From an uncultured Monoglobus sp. (lineage in GTDB: Bacteria > Bacillota > Clostridia > Monoglobales > Monoglobaceae): a stretch of 64,000 nucleotides of DNA. The notes beneath the pieces are model-generated. The model saw only the letters and a program-made list of their open reading frames with translations. It did no database searches and was not told where the DNA came from. A program made the translations under genes and the position numbers. The DNA lies in assembly GCA_947624305.1 (NCBI GenBank), contig CANQKC010000012.1:1-64000 (forward strand), given 5' to 3'. Positions 35,175 to 47,427 of the stretch are shown here, piece after piece (position 1 is the first letter of the stretch; the number at the start of each line of letters is the position of its first letter).

Positions 35175-35203
35175 TTGACATTGACAGAGATTAAATATAT
35201 ATT
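35175..35203 (+). promoter_or_regulatory. Promoter of the Mrp-type ATPase gene
   Basis: Plus-strand TTGACA, 17 bp, TATATT, 35 bp before the ATG. Confidence 0.75.
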
Positions 35204-35237
35204 AATATGAGAATAAACAAAGATTGGAGATAATATT

Positions 35238-36068
35238 ATGAGTGAAAACTGCACAAACGACTGCTCGACCTGCGGCGAGAACTGCAGCTCCCGCAGAGAG
35301 GAGCAAAATTCGTTCGCGGCAAATCTTAACCCTTACAGCTCGGTCAAAAAAGTTATCGGAATAATGAGCGGCAAGGGCGGCGTGGGCAAATCGTCCGTGA
35401 CGGCGCTGCTCGCGGCGGGCGCGCAAAAGGCGGGGCTCAAGACCGCGATCCTCGACGCCGACATAACCGGCCCGTCGATCCCGAAGGCCTTCGGCATAAC
35501 CCAAAAGGCCGCGGGAAGCGATTTCGGAATTCTGCCCGAGCAGTCGGCCTCCGGCATTGACATAATGTCGATCAACCTGTTGCTCGAGAACGACAAGGAA
35601 CCCGTCGTGTGGCGCGGCCCCGTTATCGCGGGAACGGTAAAACAGTTCTGGAGCGAGGTGTTCTGGGAGAACGAGGACATCATGTTCGTTGACATGCCCC
35701 CGGGAACCGGAGATGTTCCGCTGACCGTTTTCCAGTCGCTTCCCGTGGACGGAATTATCATCGTGACCTCGCCTCAGGAGCTCGTCTCGATGATAGTGTC
35801 AAAGGCGGTCAAAATGGCCGAGCTTATGAACATTCCGATAATCGGGCTTGTGGAAAACATGAGCTATGCCGTATGCCCCGACTGCGGAAAGAAAATCAAC
35901 ATTTTCGGCGAGAGTCATATTGACGAGATCGCCGAGGAGCATGATCTGAAGGTTCTTGACAAGATCCCGCTCAGCCCCGAGATCGCGGCGGCCTGCGACA
36001 GCGGAACGATCGAGAGCATTTCCGAAAACCCGATCAAAAACACCGTAGAGGCGGTCATAAGCCTGTAA
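35238..36068 (+). CDS. Mrp/NBP35-family P-loop ATPase (Fe-S cluster carrier)
   Basis: The 276-residue protein has the deviant Walker A SGKGGVGKSS near residue 45, MFVDMPPGTGDVPLT (Walker B region) and a CPDCGKK pair near 215 for bridging an Fe-S cluster. The N-terminus has an additional cysteine cluster (CTNDCSTCGENC), as in NBP35-type members. It is expected to bind and deliver Fe-S clusters to apoproteins, or to act on nitrogenase-like targets. ATG with GGAG upstream. Monocistronic, ended by a strong hairpin. Confidence 0.93.
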   Translation: MSENCTNDCSTCGENCSSRREEQNSFAANLNPYSSVKKVIGIMSGKGGVGKSSVTALLAAGAQKAGLKTAILDADITGPSIPKAFGITQKAAGSDFGILPEQSASGIDIMSINLLLENDKEPVVWRGPVIAGTVKQFWSEVFWENEDIMFVDMPPGTGDVPLTVFQSLPVDGIIIVTSPQELVSMIVSKAVKMAELMNIPIIGLVENMSYAVCPDCGKKINIFGESHIDEIAEEHDLKVLDKIPLSPEIAAACDSGTIESISENPIKNTVEAVISL

Positions 36069-36071
36069 CTT

Positions 36072-36107
36072 AAAAAGCGGCGGAGATTTTCTCCGCCGCC
36101 TTTCTCT
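36072..36107. terminator. Bidirectional terminator between the Mrp and PBP genes
   Basis: A 9-bp stem GCGGCGGAG / CTCCGCCGC with A-rich left and T-rich right flanks, between convergent genes. Confidence 0.85.
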
Positions 36108-36112
36108 TAATC

Positions 36113-38188
36113 TTAATTTTCCTCTTCCACTTCTTCCTCTTCCTCGTCATCGTCATCGTCCGACTGCGACCGCGAGCCGCCGCTTGACGAGCCCGATCGT
36201 CTGTTCGAGGCGGACGAGCCCGACGACGCTCTTGACGAGACGCTGACGCCGTAGTTAACGTCAATGCTCCTGTTCTTGTTATTTATCGTGGAGTGGACTC
36301 TGTCCATGATCGTTTTCCATACCGGTATGCAGGGGTTTGAGGACATCCTGATCGACTGCGGCGTGTCGTAGCCGTACCATACCGCCGCGACATAATACGG
36401 AGAATAGCCGACAAACCATCTGTCAAAATTCTCTGATGTCGTTCCCGTCTTTCCCGCTGTGAACGTTCCGTCCGCGAGCGCCGCGCCGCGGCCCGTGCCG
36501 CTTGTGACAACGCTGCTTAAATATCTGTTCATGGTAGCGGCCGTCTCGGGCTTGATCGCCTGCCAGGACGCCTCGTGGCCGGTCAGTATTGTCTCGCCGT
36601 CGCTGTTCTTGATCTCGGTGAAGGTGTAGGGCTTATTATAAATTCCTTTATTAGGGAATATGCAGTAAGCCGCGGTCAGCTCCACATTCGTCATGCCGTG
36701 GGTGAGTCCGCCGAGGGCGAGCTGCGCGTAGCCCAGATCGGTATAAATATCGCCGTTGATGTCCTCGGCCTCGACAAGCGTGGTGACGCCGAGCTGCTGG
36801 GTCATAAAGTCATAGGACGTCTGAATTCCCATCTCTGACATGATCTCGACCGGAACCGTGTTGAGCGACTGCTGGATCGCGTAGTCAAGACCGACGCGGC
36901 TGTTTGAATAAGTATAATTCGAGTTGCGCGGGATCCATCCGTCATAAGACTTCCGCGCGTCCATAACGGTAGTTCCCGTGTTTATCGTGCCGTAGTCAAG
37001 CGCCGGGGCGTAGACCGAAAGGGGCTTGATCGACGATCCCGGCTGTCTGGGGCTCTGCGCCGCGCGGTTGAGCGTGAAGCTGTTTTCCTTGGCTCCGATG
37101 CCGCCCGCCATCGCGACGATCCTGCCGTCCTGCGGATCCATAATAACTATTGTGGACTGAGCCGACGGGTCGGGGAAGTTGTTCTCGTTATAGTAATAAT
37201 CCTCAACGATCTGCTGTATCTCGGGGTCATACGCGCAGTAAATCTTAAGTCCGCCCGAATAAACCATCTTTGTGGCGAGCGTCTCGGAATATCCCTTTTC
37301 CTCAAGCCTGTTTATCGCGTCATTCACGACCTGATCTACATAATACGAGGTTATGATCTCCTCTTTTTTGCTGCGCGCGGTGTCCTTGCTGAACGTCAGC
37401 GGGAAGTTTACCGCCTCGTCATACTCCTCCTGGGTTATATATCCCAAAGACAGCATTTTCGCGAGGACAAGCTCCTGGCGCTCCTTGTTGTTGTCGGGGT
37501 TAACGAACGGATCGTAATATGTCGGGTTCTGGGTGATCGCCGCAATCGAGGCGCACTCCGCCAGATTGAGCTGACTCACGTCCTTGTCAAAATAAAGGTT
37601 CGCGGCAGTCTGAACGCCGTAGCAGTTCTCGGAAAGGCAAATGCAGTTCATGTAAAGCTCAAGGATCTGTTCCTTTGAAAGCTGCTTCTCAAGGTCGATC
37701 GCCTTGGAGATCTCCGAGATCTTTCTGGCAACGGTCTGATCCTTGTCGCCGGTCAGATTTTTTATAAGCTGCTGGGTTATGGTGCTTCCTCCCAGAGACG
37801 CCTGTCCGCCCTTTCCGCTCACCTTATCGACAAAATAAGTCAGCGTCGCGCGGACGGTACGCATTATGTCAACACCCTTATGAGTCATAAATCTCTCGTC
37901 CTCAATAGCAACAAAGGCGTTCTGGAGATTTTTCGGCGTCGCGTCGAGCTCGACCCAGACTCTGTTCTCATCCGACGTCAAAGTGAGCATCGTGCGCTCC
38001 TCGCCCGTGTTCGGGTCAAGATAGACAATGTCGGAATTGCGGTTCATCGTGAGCGTGTCAATATCAATTCCGTCAACGTTGCCCCACATTCCCATAACGG
38101 CGGTAATAACGGCGCCTCCGGCAACAGCGCCGCCGATTATCAGCGTTATGAGAAATACCAAAATAAATCTGAATACATATTTTTTCAT
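36113..38188 (-). CDS. Class A penicillin-binding protein (glycosyltransferase/transpeptidase)
   Basis: The 691-residue cell-wall enzyme has one N-terminal membrane helix (about 8-33). A GT51 glycosyltransferase domain (about 65-245) shows EDERFMTHKG and GGSTITQQLIKNL. A penicillin-binding transpeptidase domain (about 330-620) shows SXXK as PGSSIKP and the KTG motif AGKTGTTSENF. The C-terminal tail is Ser/Arg-rich, then strongly acidic (DDDDDEEEEEVEEE). It polymerises and cross-links peptidoglycan outside the membrane. I use the ATG at 38186-38188, 7 nt after AAGGGG, rather than 38215. It resembles PBP1A. Confidence 0.95.
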   Translation of the reverse strand: MKKYVFRFILVFLITLIIGGAVAGGAVITAVMGMWGNVDGIDIDTLTMNRNSDIVYLDPNTGEERTMLTLTSDENRVWVELDATPKNLQNAFVAIEDERFMTHKGVDIMRTVRATLTYFVDKVSGKGGQASLGGSTITQQLIKNLTGDKDQTVARKISEISKAIDLEKQLSKEQILELYMNCICLSENCYGVQTAANLYFDKDVSQLNLAECASIAAITQNPTYYDPFVNPDNNKERQELVLAKMLSLGYITQEEYDEAVNFPLTFSKDTARSKKEEIITSYYVDQVVNDAINRLEEKGYSETLATKMVYSGGLKIYCAYDPEIQQIVEDYYYNENNFPDPSAQSTIVIMDPQDGRIVAMAGGIGAKENSFTLNRAAQSPRQPGSSIKPLSVYAPALDYGTINTGTTVMDARKSYDGWIPRNSNYTYSNSRVGLDYAIQQSLNTVPVEIMSEMGIQTSYDFMTQQLGVTTLVEAEDINGDIYTDLGYAQLALGGLTHGMTNVELTAAYCIFPNKGIYNKPYTFTEIKNSDGETILTGHEASWQAIKPETAATMNRYLSSVVTSGTGRGAALADGTFTAGKTGTTSENFDRWFVGYSPYYVAAVWYGYDTPQSIRMSSNPCIPVWKTIMDRVHSTINNKNRSIDVNYGVSVSSRASSGSSASNRRSGSSSGGSRSQSDDDDDEEEEEVEEEN

Positions 38189-38346
38189 TTTAAAACCCCT
38201 TAAAATAATGCGCAAAAATTCACAATATACATATTATATACCATAATTATAACATATCCGCAAGTATATTAAACGATTTTTGTGTTAATAATCTATTAAA
38301 TTAGTGTTACACAAGCAGGCCAAATACAAGATATGGGGGTATAATT

Positions 38347-38751
38347 ATGTCTGACAAGCTTTTTAAAAACATTCTTTTATGCGTCTCGGTGATTTTTTTC
38401 GTTATCGCGGCGGGCTGCACAGCCTATATAGCCGCCGTTAATTTCATGGGCCGGAACTCCGAACCGAACTCCGCGGAGGCTGTCATTTCCGACGCGGCTC
38501 CGGTCACGCCCGAGCCCGCCGCTCCGTCATCGGGGCCGTCCGAATACTATATCGCCAGATTAAACGGCGACGACATCTGCATATACCTGGTCTATCAAAA
38601 GCCCGGCGAGGCGGCCAGGGAAAAGTTCCTTTATTCCTTCGACGTGTACCGCGGCGGGATACCCGAGAGCGACATATCCGATCTGACGCGCGGCATAATC
38701 TTAAAAGATCGCGAAAGCCTCGCCTCGTTTGAGGAGGACTTCGGAAGCTGA
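38347..38751 (+). CDS. Small membrane-anchored BofC C-terminal-like protein
   Basis: The 134-residue protein has an N-terminal membrane helix (about 9-32), a Pro/Ala-rich linker and a ~70-residue domain ending FDVYRGGIPESDISDL...GIILKDRESLASFEEDFGS. This pattern is like the BofC C-terminal domain found in small clostridial proteins. BofC itself acts in the intermembrane space during sporulation; whether this protein does is unknown. Start ATG after GGGGG. It is followed by a clear terminator and stands alone between the PBP and uvrB genes. Confidence 0.6.
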   Translation: MSDKLFKNILLCVSVIFFVIAAGCTAYIAAVNFMGRNSEPNSAEAVISDAAPVTPEPAAPSSGPSEYYIARLNGDDICIYLVYQKPGEAAREKFLYSFDVYRGGIPESDISDLTRGIILKDRESLASFEEDFGS

Positions 38752-38838
38752 AATCCCGCCGATTTCATGTGAAACTCCGTGGTTTTCGCCTGATAAACAC
38801 AATATAACACAAAATTTTATTTATTTCAAGAATTTTTT

Positions 38839-38869
38839 GCGGCTTTGGAACAAAAGCCGCTTTCTTTTT
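38839..38869 (+). terminator. Terminator of the BofC-like gene
   Basis: GCGGCTT / AAGCCGC stem followed by TTTCTTTTT on the plus strand. Confidence 0.8.
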
Positions 38870-38879
38870 AAAATAATAG

Positions 38880-38909
38880 TTGAATTTATAGATATTGTTA
38901 TGTTATAAT
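38880..38909 (+). promoter_or_regulatory. Promoter of uvrBA
   Basis: TTGAAT, 18 bp, TATAAT on the plus strand, about 57 bp before the uvrB start. No obvious Gram-positive LexA site is visible over it. Confidence 0.65.
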
Positions 38910-38966
38910 ATTATTTATGCACATAAACGGAGCAAATAAAAATTCAGACACAACGGAGATGATATT

Positions 38967-40937
38967 GTGGACTTTAAGGTTGTTTCAGATTACGCGCCCG
39001 CGGGCGACCAGCCCAAGGCCGTGAAAGAGCTGGCCGACGGCATTCTTCGCGGCGACAAGTTCCAGACACTGCTCGGAGTCACGGGAAGCGGCAAGACCTT
39101 CACCATGGCCAACGTTATCGAGAAGGTGCAGAAGCCCACTCTTGTCCTCGCCCACAACAAGACTCTGGCGGCGCAGCTTTGCAGCGAGTTCAAGGAGATA
39201 TTCCCGAACAACGCCGTGGAATACTTCGTGTCATACTATGACTACTATCAGCCCGAGGCGTATATCCCGTACACCGACACATATATCGAAAAGGACGCCG
39301 ACACCAACGAGGAGATCGACAAGCTGCGCCACAGCGCCACAGCCGCATTGTTCGAGCGGCGCGACGTCATAATCGTGGCCAGCGTGTCATGTATTTACGG
39401 TCTCGGCGACCCGATCGACTACAATAATATGGTAATATCTCTGCGCCCGGGAATGACTAAGGACAGAGACGACGTCATCGCCAAGCTGATCGAGATAAAA
39501 TACGAAAGGAACGACATTGATTTTTCGAGAAACAAGTTCCGCGTCCGCGGCGACGTTATCGACATATTCCCGTCCGACGCGTACAGCACCGCGATACGGG
39601 TCGAGTTTTTCGGCGACGAGGTCGACAGGATAACCGAGATAAACGTTGTGACCGGCGAGATCATAGGCGAGCGCAAACACATAGCGATATACCCCGCCTC
39701 GCACTATGTCACGACTCCCGAAAAGCGCGAGCGCGCGCTGGTCAGCATTGAACAGGAGCTTGAGGAACGGCTTAAAGAGCTCAGGGCGAACGACAAGCTC
39801 GTTGAGGCGCAGCGGCTTGAGCAGCGCACCAAATACGACATGGAAATGCTGCGCGAGACCGGATTTTGCAGCGGAATTGAGAACTATTCCCGCCACATCA
39901 GCGGCAGAGCGCCGGGCAGCGCGCCATTCACCCTGATAGACTATCTGCCCAAGGATTTTCTGCTTTTCGTTGACGAGAGCCACGTCACCCTGCCGCAGGT
40001 GCGCGCGATGTACAACGGCGACCGGGCGAGAAAGGAAAACCTTGTGAAATACGGGTTCAGACTCCCATCGGCCTTCGACAACAGGCCGCTCACGTTCGAC
40101 GAGTTCTGGGGAAAGCTCAATCAGGCCGTGTTTGTCTCGGCGACCCCGGCGGAATTTGAAAAAGAACAGTCAACGCGGATCGTCGAGCAGGTTATCCGCC
40201 CCACCGGTCTTGTAGACCCCGAGGTCGAGGTTAGGCCGATCCACGGTCAGGTCGACGACTTATACAGCGAGATAATCGAGCGCACCAAACGCGACGAGCG
40301 CGTTCTTGTCACCACCCTCACAAAAAAGATGGCCGAGCGCCTCACCGAATATTTTGACGATCTGGGAGTCAAGGTCAGGTACCTGCACTCCGACGTCAAG
40401 ACTATCGAGCGCATGGAGATAATCCGCGATCTGCGCCTCGGCGAGTTCGACGTGCTCGTGGGCATAAACCTGCTGCGCGAGGGGCTTGACATTCCGGAGG
40501 TTTCGCTGGTCGCGATCCTCGACGCCGACAAGGAGGGATTTCTGAGAAGCGAGACCTCGCTTGTCCAGACGATAGGCAGAGCCGCGAGGAACGCAGAGGG
40601 CAAGGTCATAATGTACGCCGATGAGATAACGTCCTCGATGAGATACGCGATAAACGAGACAAATCGGCGCAGGGAGATACAGAAGGAGTTCAACCGCGAG
40701 CACGGCATTGTGCCAAAGACCATAACCAAGCAGGTGCACGAGGTCATCGAGGCCACCACCGAGCTCGCCAAGTCGGAAAGGGGCAGAAAAGCCAGGGAAA
40801 ACGAAAAGAGGATCGTCGACAGGGACCGCGCTATCGCGGAGCTCACGATCGACATGAAAAAAGCCGCCGAGCTGCTGCAGTTTGAGCTCGCGGCGCAAAT
40901 CCGCGACGAGATAAGACGTCTCGGCGGAGATATATAG
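38967..40937 (+). CDS. uvrB: Excinuclease ABC subunit B
   Basis: The 656-residue ATP-dependent damage-verification helicase has Walker [11 protein letters not shown] near residue 38, the beta-hairpin region [15 protein letters not shown] that clamps the damaged strand, helicase motifs to [12 protein letters not shown] and TIGRAARN, and a C-terminal UVR domain ([13 protein letters not shown]) that binds UvrC. Translation begins at GTG (38967-38969) after GGAG. uvrA follows after 11 bp. Normal length. Confidence 0.98.
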   Translation: MDFKVVSDYAPAGDQPKAVKELADGILRGDKFQTLLGVTGSGKTFTMANVIEKVQKPTLVLAHNKTLAAQLCSEFKEIFPNNAVEYFVSYYDYYQPEAYIPYTDTYIEKDADTNEEIDKLRHSATAALFERRDVIIVASVSCIYGLGDPIDYNNMVISLRPGMTKDRDDVIAKLIEIKYERNDIDFSRNKFRVRGDVIDIFPSDAYSTAIRVEFFGDEVDRITEINVVTGEIIGERKHIAIYPASHYVTTPEKRERALVSIEQELEERLKELRANDKLVEAQRLEQRTKYDMEMLRETGFCSGIENYSRHISGRAPGSAPFTLIDYLPKDFLLFVDESHVTLPQVRAMYNGDRARKENLVKYGFRLPSAFDNRPLTFDEFWGKLNQAVFVSATPAEFEKEQSTRIVEQVIRPTGLVDPEVEVRPIHGQVDDLYSEIIERTKRDERVLVTTLTKKMAERLTEYFDDLGVKVRYLHSDVKTIERMEIIRDLRLGEFDVLVGINLLREGLDIPEVSLVAILDADKEGFLRSETSLVQTIGRAARNAEGKVIMYADEITSSMRYAINETNRRREIQKEFNREHGIVPKTITKQVHEVIEATTELAKSERGRKARENEKRIVDRDRAIAELTIDMKKAAELLQFELAAQIRDEIRRLGGDI

Positions 40938-40948
40938 GAGAAGAGATC

Positions 40949-43795
<2,847 letters not shown>

Positions 43796-43826
43796 ATCAC
43801 GGGCAAATATTTTCTAATAATATTTA

Positions 43827-43855
43827 TTGACAAATATTTGTGTCAATGTTATACT
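43827..43855 (+). promoter_or_regulatory. Promoter with overlapping dyad, upstream of the HTH-cupin-ligase fusion
   Basis: Plus-strand TTGACA, 17 bp, TATACT. The -35 box forms one arm of a dyad (TTGACA / TGTCAA) and the spacer includes the palindrome CAAATATTTG. These are possible operators for the protein's own HTH domain. Confidence 0.7.
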
Positions 43856-43907
43856 TTAACCTGTGTTGTTTTTAAAAATGATTACCAATAATATAAGGAG
43901 AAATGAA

Positions 43908-46223
43908 ATGGACAACAATTTGGACGCAAGAATTAAAGACGTCGCGGAGCGAATTAAGACGCTTCGCGAGATCATCGGCATGAGCGAGGAGACCGCGGCC
44001 GAAAAGACCTCGGTAAGCCTTGAGAAGTACCGCATGATCGAAAAGGGCGAGAGCGATTTCAGCTTTTCATTCATCTGCCTGTGCGCGAGAGTGTTCGGCG
44101 TTGACGTTACCGACCTGCTCGAGGGCCAAAGCGCCACGCTTTCGGGCTATGAGCTGACCCGCGCGGGCGAGGGCATGAAGATCGTGCGCCGCAAGGAGTT
44201 TGAGTACAACAACCTCGCTCCTTATTTCAAGAACAGAATAGCGGAGCCCTTCCTTGTTACCGCGCCTTTTTCCGAGGCCGAGCAGCACAAGGAGATCAAG
44301 CTTGCCAAGCACGAGGGACAGGAGCTTGACATAGTTGTCAGCGGAACCCTCAAGATACAGATAGGCAAGAACATTGAGACCTTAAACGCCGGCGACAGCA
44401 TTTACTATGACAGCAAAACGCCCCACGGCATGATCGCGGTGGGCGGCGAGCCCTGCAAATTTTACGCCATGGTATTCACGGGCGGCAGAGAGACGAACTA
44501 TATCGAGGACGTTGACATGCCCGCCGTTAAGCCTCTTCCGAAGAGAGAGGAGACCGGGCACAGGATATATGACGATTATGTTAAGATGGGCTTTGATGAG
44601 AACGGCGTTATAAACTCGATCAAGTTCATTGACGAGGAAAAGTTCAACTTCACATTTGACATAGTTGACAAAATGGCGCAGCGCGACCCCGACAAGCCCG
44701 CCATGCTGTGGCTTTCCAAGGACAAGGAAGAGCGCCTTTTCACCTTCTCGGACATGAGCAAGCTTTCGGCGCAGGCCGCGCACTACTTTAAGTCCCTGGG
44801 AATCAAGAAGGGCGACAGGGTAATGCTCGTGCTCAAGCGTCACTATCAGTTCTGGATCGCGATACTGGCCCTTCACAGAATAGGCGCGATCGTTATCCCC
44901 GCCACCAACCTTCTGGTCGAGCATGACTTTGACTACAGATTTAAGGCCGCGGGCGTATCGGCTATCGTCTGCACCGCCGACGGCGACACCGCGCATCAGG
45001 CGGAGCTCGGCGCGAACAACTGCGACTTTGATATCCTCAAGATAATCGTTAACGGGAACCGCGAGGGCTGGCTGAACTTCGACGAGGGAATAAAGGAATT
45101 CAGCGACGTGTTCGAGCGTCCTACCAATCCCGACGAGACGGCCTGCGGCAGCGAGATAATGCTGATGTACTTCACCTCCGGCACGACCGGATACCCCAAG
45201 ATCGCGGCGCAGAGCCACAAATATCCCTTGGGCCATTTTCTGACCGCCAAGTGCTGGCACAACGTTAACCCGAACCGCAACGGACTGCATTTCACGATCT
45301 CCGACACCGGCTGGGGCAAAGCTCTCTGGGGCAAGCTCTACGGCCAGTGGATGAGCGAGGGCGCGACGTTTACATACGACTTTGACAAGTTCCACGCCGA
45401 GGATATTCTTCCTCTGTTCGCGAAATATAAGATCACAACGTTCTGCGCGCCGCCCACAATGTTCAGGTTCTTCATCAAAGAGGACCTTGGCAAGTATGAT
45501 CTGTCGTCGATCGAGTATGCGACCACGGCAGGCGAGGCGCTCAACCCCGAGGTTTACAACCAGTTCTTCAAGCACACGGGTCTCAGAATAATGGAGGGCT
45601 TCGGCCAGACAGAGACGACGCTTGTTCTGGGCAACTTCGTCGGCATGGAGCCCAAGCCCGGCTCAATGGGCAAACCCAGCCCGCTTTATAAAGTTGAGAT
45701 CCTTCTGCCCGACGGCAAACCCGCGGGCGTCGGCGAGGTCGGCGAGATCTGCATAAACACGAAGGACGGAGCGCCCTGCGGACTCTTCACCTGCTATTAC
45801 AACAACGACGAGCTTACGCGCGAGGCATGGCACGACGGCTATTATCACACGGGCGACACCGCGTGGAAAGACGAGGACGGCTATTTCTGGTATGTCGGCA
45901 GAACCGACGACGTTATCAAGTCCTCGGGCTACCGCATCGGCCCCTTTGAGATCGAGAGCGTTATCATGGAGCTCCCCTACGTTCTGGAGTGCGCGATAAC
46001 AGCCGCGCCCGATCCGATTCGCGGTCAGGTAGTAAAGGCCACGATCGTTCTCGTCAAGGGTAAACAGGGCAGCGACGAGCTCAAGAAAGAGATCCAAAAC
46101 TATGTGAAAAAGCACACCGCGCCTTATAAATACCCGAGAATTGTGGAGTTCGTTGACGAGCTTCCCAAGACCATAAGCGGCAAGATAAGACGCGTCGAGA
46201 TAAGAGAAAACGACAAAGCGTAA
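43908..46223 (+). CDS. XRE-type HTH, cupin and AMP-forming acyl-CoA synthetase fusion
   Basis: The 771-residue protein joins a regulator and an enzyme. Residues ~8-65 are an XRE helix-turn-helix (DVAERIKTLREIIGMSEETA). Residues ~105-190 are a cupin sensor domain (HEGQELDIVVSGTLKIQIG; YYDSKTPHGMIA). The rest is an AMP-dependent synthetase with YFTSGTTGYPK, GFGQTETT, YHTGDTAWKDEDGYFWYVGR and the C-terminal catalytic Lys in TISGKIRR. It should activate a carboxylic acid with ATP and CoA, perhaps a medium-chain or branched acid. The HTH-cupin part may regulate it in response to the ligand. I start at the ATG at 43908, after AAGGAG. Monocistronic. Confidence 0.9.
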   Translation: MDNNLDARIKDVAERIKTLREIIGMSEETAAEKTSVSLEKYRMIEKGESDFSFSFICLCARVFGVDVTDLLEGQSATLSGYELTRAGEGMKIVRRKEFEYNNLAPYFKNRIAEPFLVTAPFSEAEQHKEIKLAKHEGQELDIVVSGTLKIQIGKNIETLNAGDSIYYDSKTPHGMIAVGGEPCKFYAMVFTGGRETNYIEDVDMPAVKPLPKREETGHRIYDDYVKMGFDENGVINSIKFIDEEKFNFTFDIVDKMAQRDPDKPAMLWLSKDKEERLFTFSDMSKLSAQAAHYFKSLGIKKGDRVMLVLKRHYQFWIAILALHRIGAIVIPATNLLVEHDFDYRFKAAGVSAIVCTADGDTAHQAELGANNCDFDILKIIVNGNREGWLNFDEGIKEFSDVFERPTNPDETACGSEIMLMYFTSGTTGYPKIAAQSHKYPLGHFLTAKCWHNVNPNRNGLHFTISDTGWGKALWGKLYGQWMSEGATFTYDFDKFHAEDILPLFAKYKITTFCAPPTMFRFFIKEDLGKYDLSSIEYATTAGEALNPEVYNQFFKHTGLRIMEGFGQTETTLVLGNFVGMEPKPGSMGKPSPLYKVEILLPDGKPAGVGEVGEICINTKDGAPCGLFTCYYNNDELTREAWHDGYYHTGDTAWKDEDGYFWYVGRTDDVIKSSGYRIGPFEIESVIMELPYVLECAITAAPDPIRGQVVKATIVLVKGKQGSDELKKEIQNYVKKHTAPYKYPRIVEFVDELPKTISGKIRRVEIRENDKA

Positions 46224-46240
46224 AAAGGCTAAAAACATGT

Positions 46241-46284
46241 AAAGATGTCAGGTTATACCAATAATTTGACATCTTTGCTTTTTC
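46241..46284 (+). terminator. Terminator of the synthetase fusion gene
   Basis: AAAGATGTCA / TGACATCTTT 10-bp stem with a 16-nt loop, then GCTTTTT. Confidence 0.8.
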
Positions 46285-46330
46285 ACGGAACTTTTACGCG
46301 ATTTAATTCGTCTTATAATCAAAATAAGTG

Positions 46331-46359
46331 TTGCATGTTTAAAAATATTATAGTATAAT
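46331..46359 (+). promoter_or_regulatory. Promoter of the secreted stalk protein gene
   Basis: Plus-strand TTGCAT, 17 bp, TATAAT, 44 bp before the ATG. Confidence 0.7.
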
Positions 46360-46403
46360 ATTTTATATAAATTTATTAAAGTCAGGAAGTTAGGAAGATT
46401 AAT

Positions 46404-47381
46404 ATGAAAAGACTGATCAGTACTGTTTTAAGCATAACGATAATTTTGGGGCTGTTTTGCGGGCTGACTATGACCGCCGAAGCCGCGTCGCCGATACAGA
46501 ACATATACGTTAACGGCAGCGCGCTGAAATTCAGCGAGGCCGAACGCCCGTTTATCATGGGCGAAGGAGACAACGGCAGGACCATGGTTCCGTTGCGCGC
46601 CGTTTCCGAGGCGCTTGGCGCGACGGTTTACTGGATCGATCAGGTCGACGGAAAGCCCGCCAAGAGAATACAGATCGTGAGATACGACACCACGCTTAGG
46701 CTCGACATCGGCCTTCCCACCATGTATGTGTATAAAATCGCTTATGACGAGGAAGAGGGCCAGCAGGACCAGAAGCAGACAGAAACGGTCGAACTTGACG
46801 CACCCGCTTTCCAGGGCGACGAGACAAGGGATTACAGGACATTTGTTCCGATCCGCGCCGTGACCGAGACCTTCGGGGCCGAGATCAACGCCGTGTTCGC
46901 CGACAGCGACGAGAGCCGCGTTGACAGGCCGATGAACGTTTATATCGTTGACGCCTATGACGGCTCGAACGAGAACAAAGTAACGATCGCCGAACTTTAC
47001 GACAGTGTTGACATCAGCCAGTCGACTCTGATCTCGACTATCGGAACCATAACCAAGATCGACTCAAAATATTATCTTCAGGACGAGAATGAGTCCTATA
47101 AGATGATCGAGCTTAAGAGTATTCCGGACATTGAAAATTTCTGGACCCAGCAGCTCGGCGCGCCCAACAACAATCCGGTCGGCATAAAAGTAAAGATCAC
47201 CGGCATGGTTGACAAGGACAATAACAATAACTATTCAATGGTGCTGCGCCGCGGCTCAACGGGAATGCTGCCGGCAGCGACCGCGCAGACAGCCGCTCCC
47301 GAGACGACGTCCGAGGATCCCGCCCCGACGCCGAGAAGAAGCCGCCTCACCGAGAACATTGAGGACGGCGCGGCTGAATAA
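46404..47381 (+). CDS. Secreted copper-amine-oxidase N-terminal-like (stalk domain) protein
   Basis: The 325-residue protein has an N-terminal signal peptide (about 1-27, ending TAEAAS). Two copies of the beta-strand motif typical of the Cu_amine_oxidN1 stalk domain follow: RTMVPLRAVSEALGATVYW near residue 57 and RTFVPIRAVTETFGAEI near 150. A possible OB-like domain (about 185-290, LISTIGTITKIDSKYYLQDE) and a Pro/Thr-rich tail complete it. Such domains occur on many cell-surface proteins of Firmicutes and mediate unknown wall or polysaccharide interactions; no copper enzyme activity is implied. ATG after AGGAAG. Ends at a shared terminator with the aspS gene. Confidence 0.8.
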   Translation: MKRLISTVLSITIILGLFCGLTMTAEAASPIQNIYVNGSALKFSEAERPFIMGEGDNGRTMVPLRAVSEALGATVYWIDQVDGKPAKRIQIVRYDTTLRLDIGLPTMYVYKIAYDEEEGQQDQKQTETVELDAPAFQGDETRDYRTFVPIRAVTETFGAEINAVFADSDESRVDRPMNVYIVDAYDGSNENKVTIAELYDSVDISQSTLISTIGTITKIDSKYYLQDENESYKMIELKSIPDIENFWTQQLGAPNNNPVGIKVKITGMVDKDNNNNYSMVLRRGSTGMLPAATAQTAAPETTSEDPAPTPRRSRLTENIEDGAAE

Positions 47382-47395
47382 AAACGACATAGCAA

Positions 47396-47427
47396 AAGCC
47401 CCGCGGATTTTCCGCGGGGCTTGATTT
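47396..47427. terminator. Bidirectional terminator between the stalk protein and aspS
   Basis: A 12-bp stem AAGCCCCGCGGA / TCCGCGGGGCTT, flanked by an A-run and a T-rich tail, between convergent genes. Confidence 0.85.

Noticed and set aside
44382-45575. 397-residue minus-strand ORF within the synthetase fusion
   Set aside because: Shadow of the plus-strand gene; no start signals and no recognisable family.
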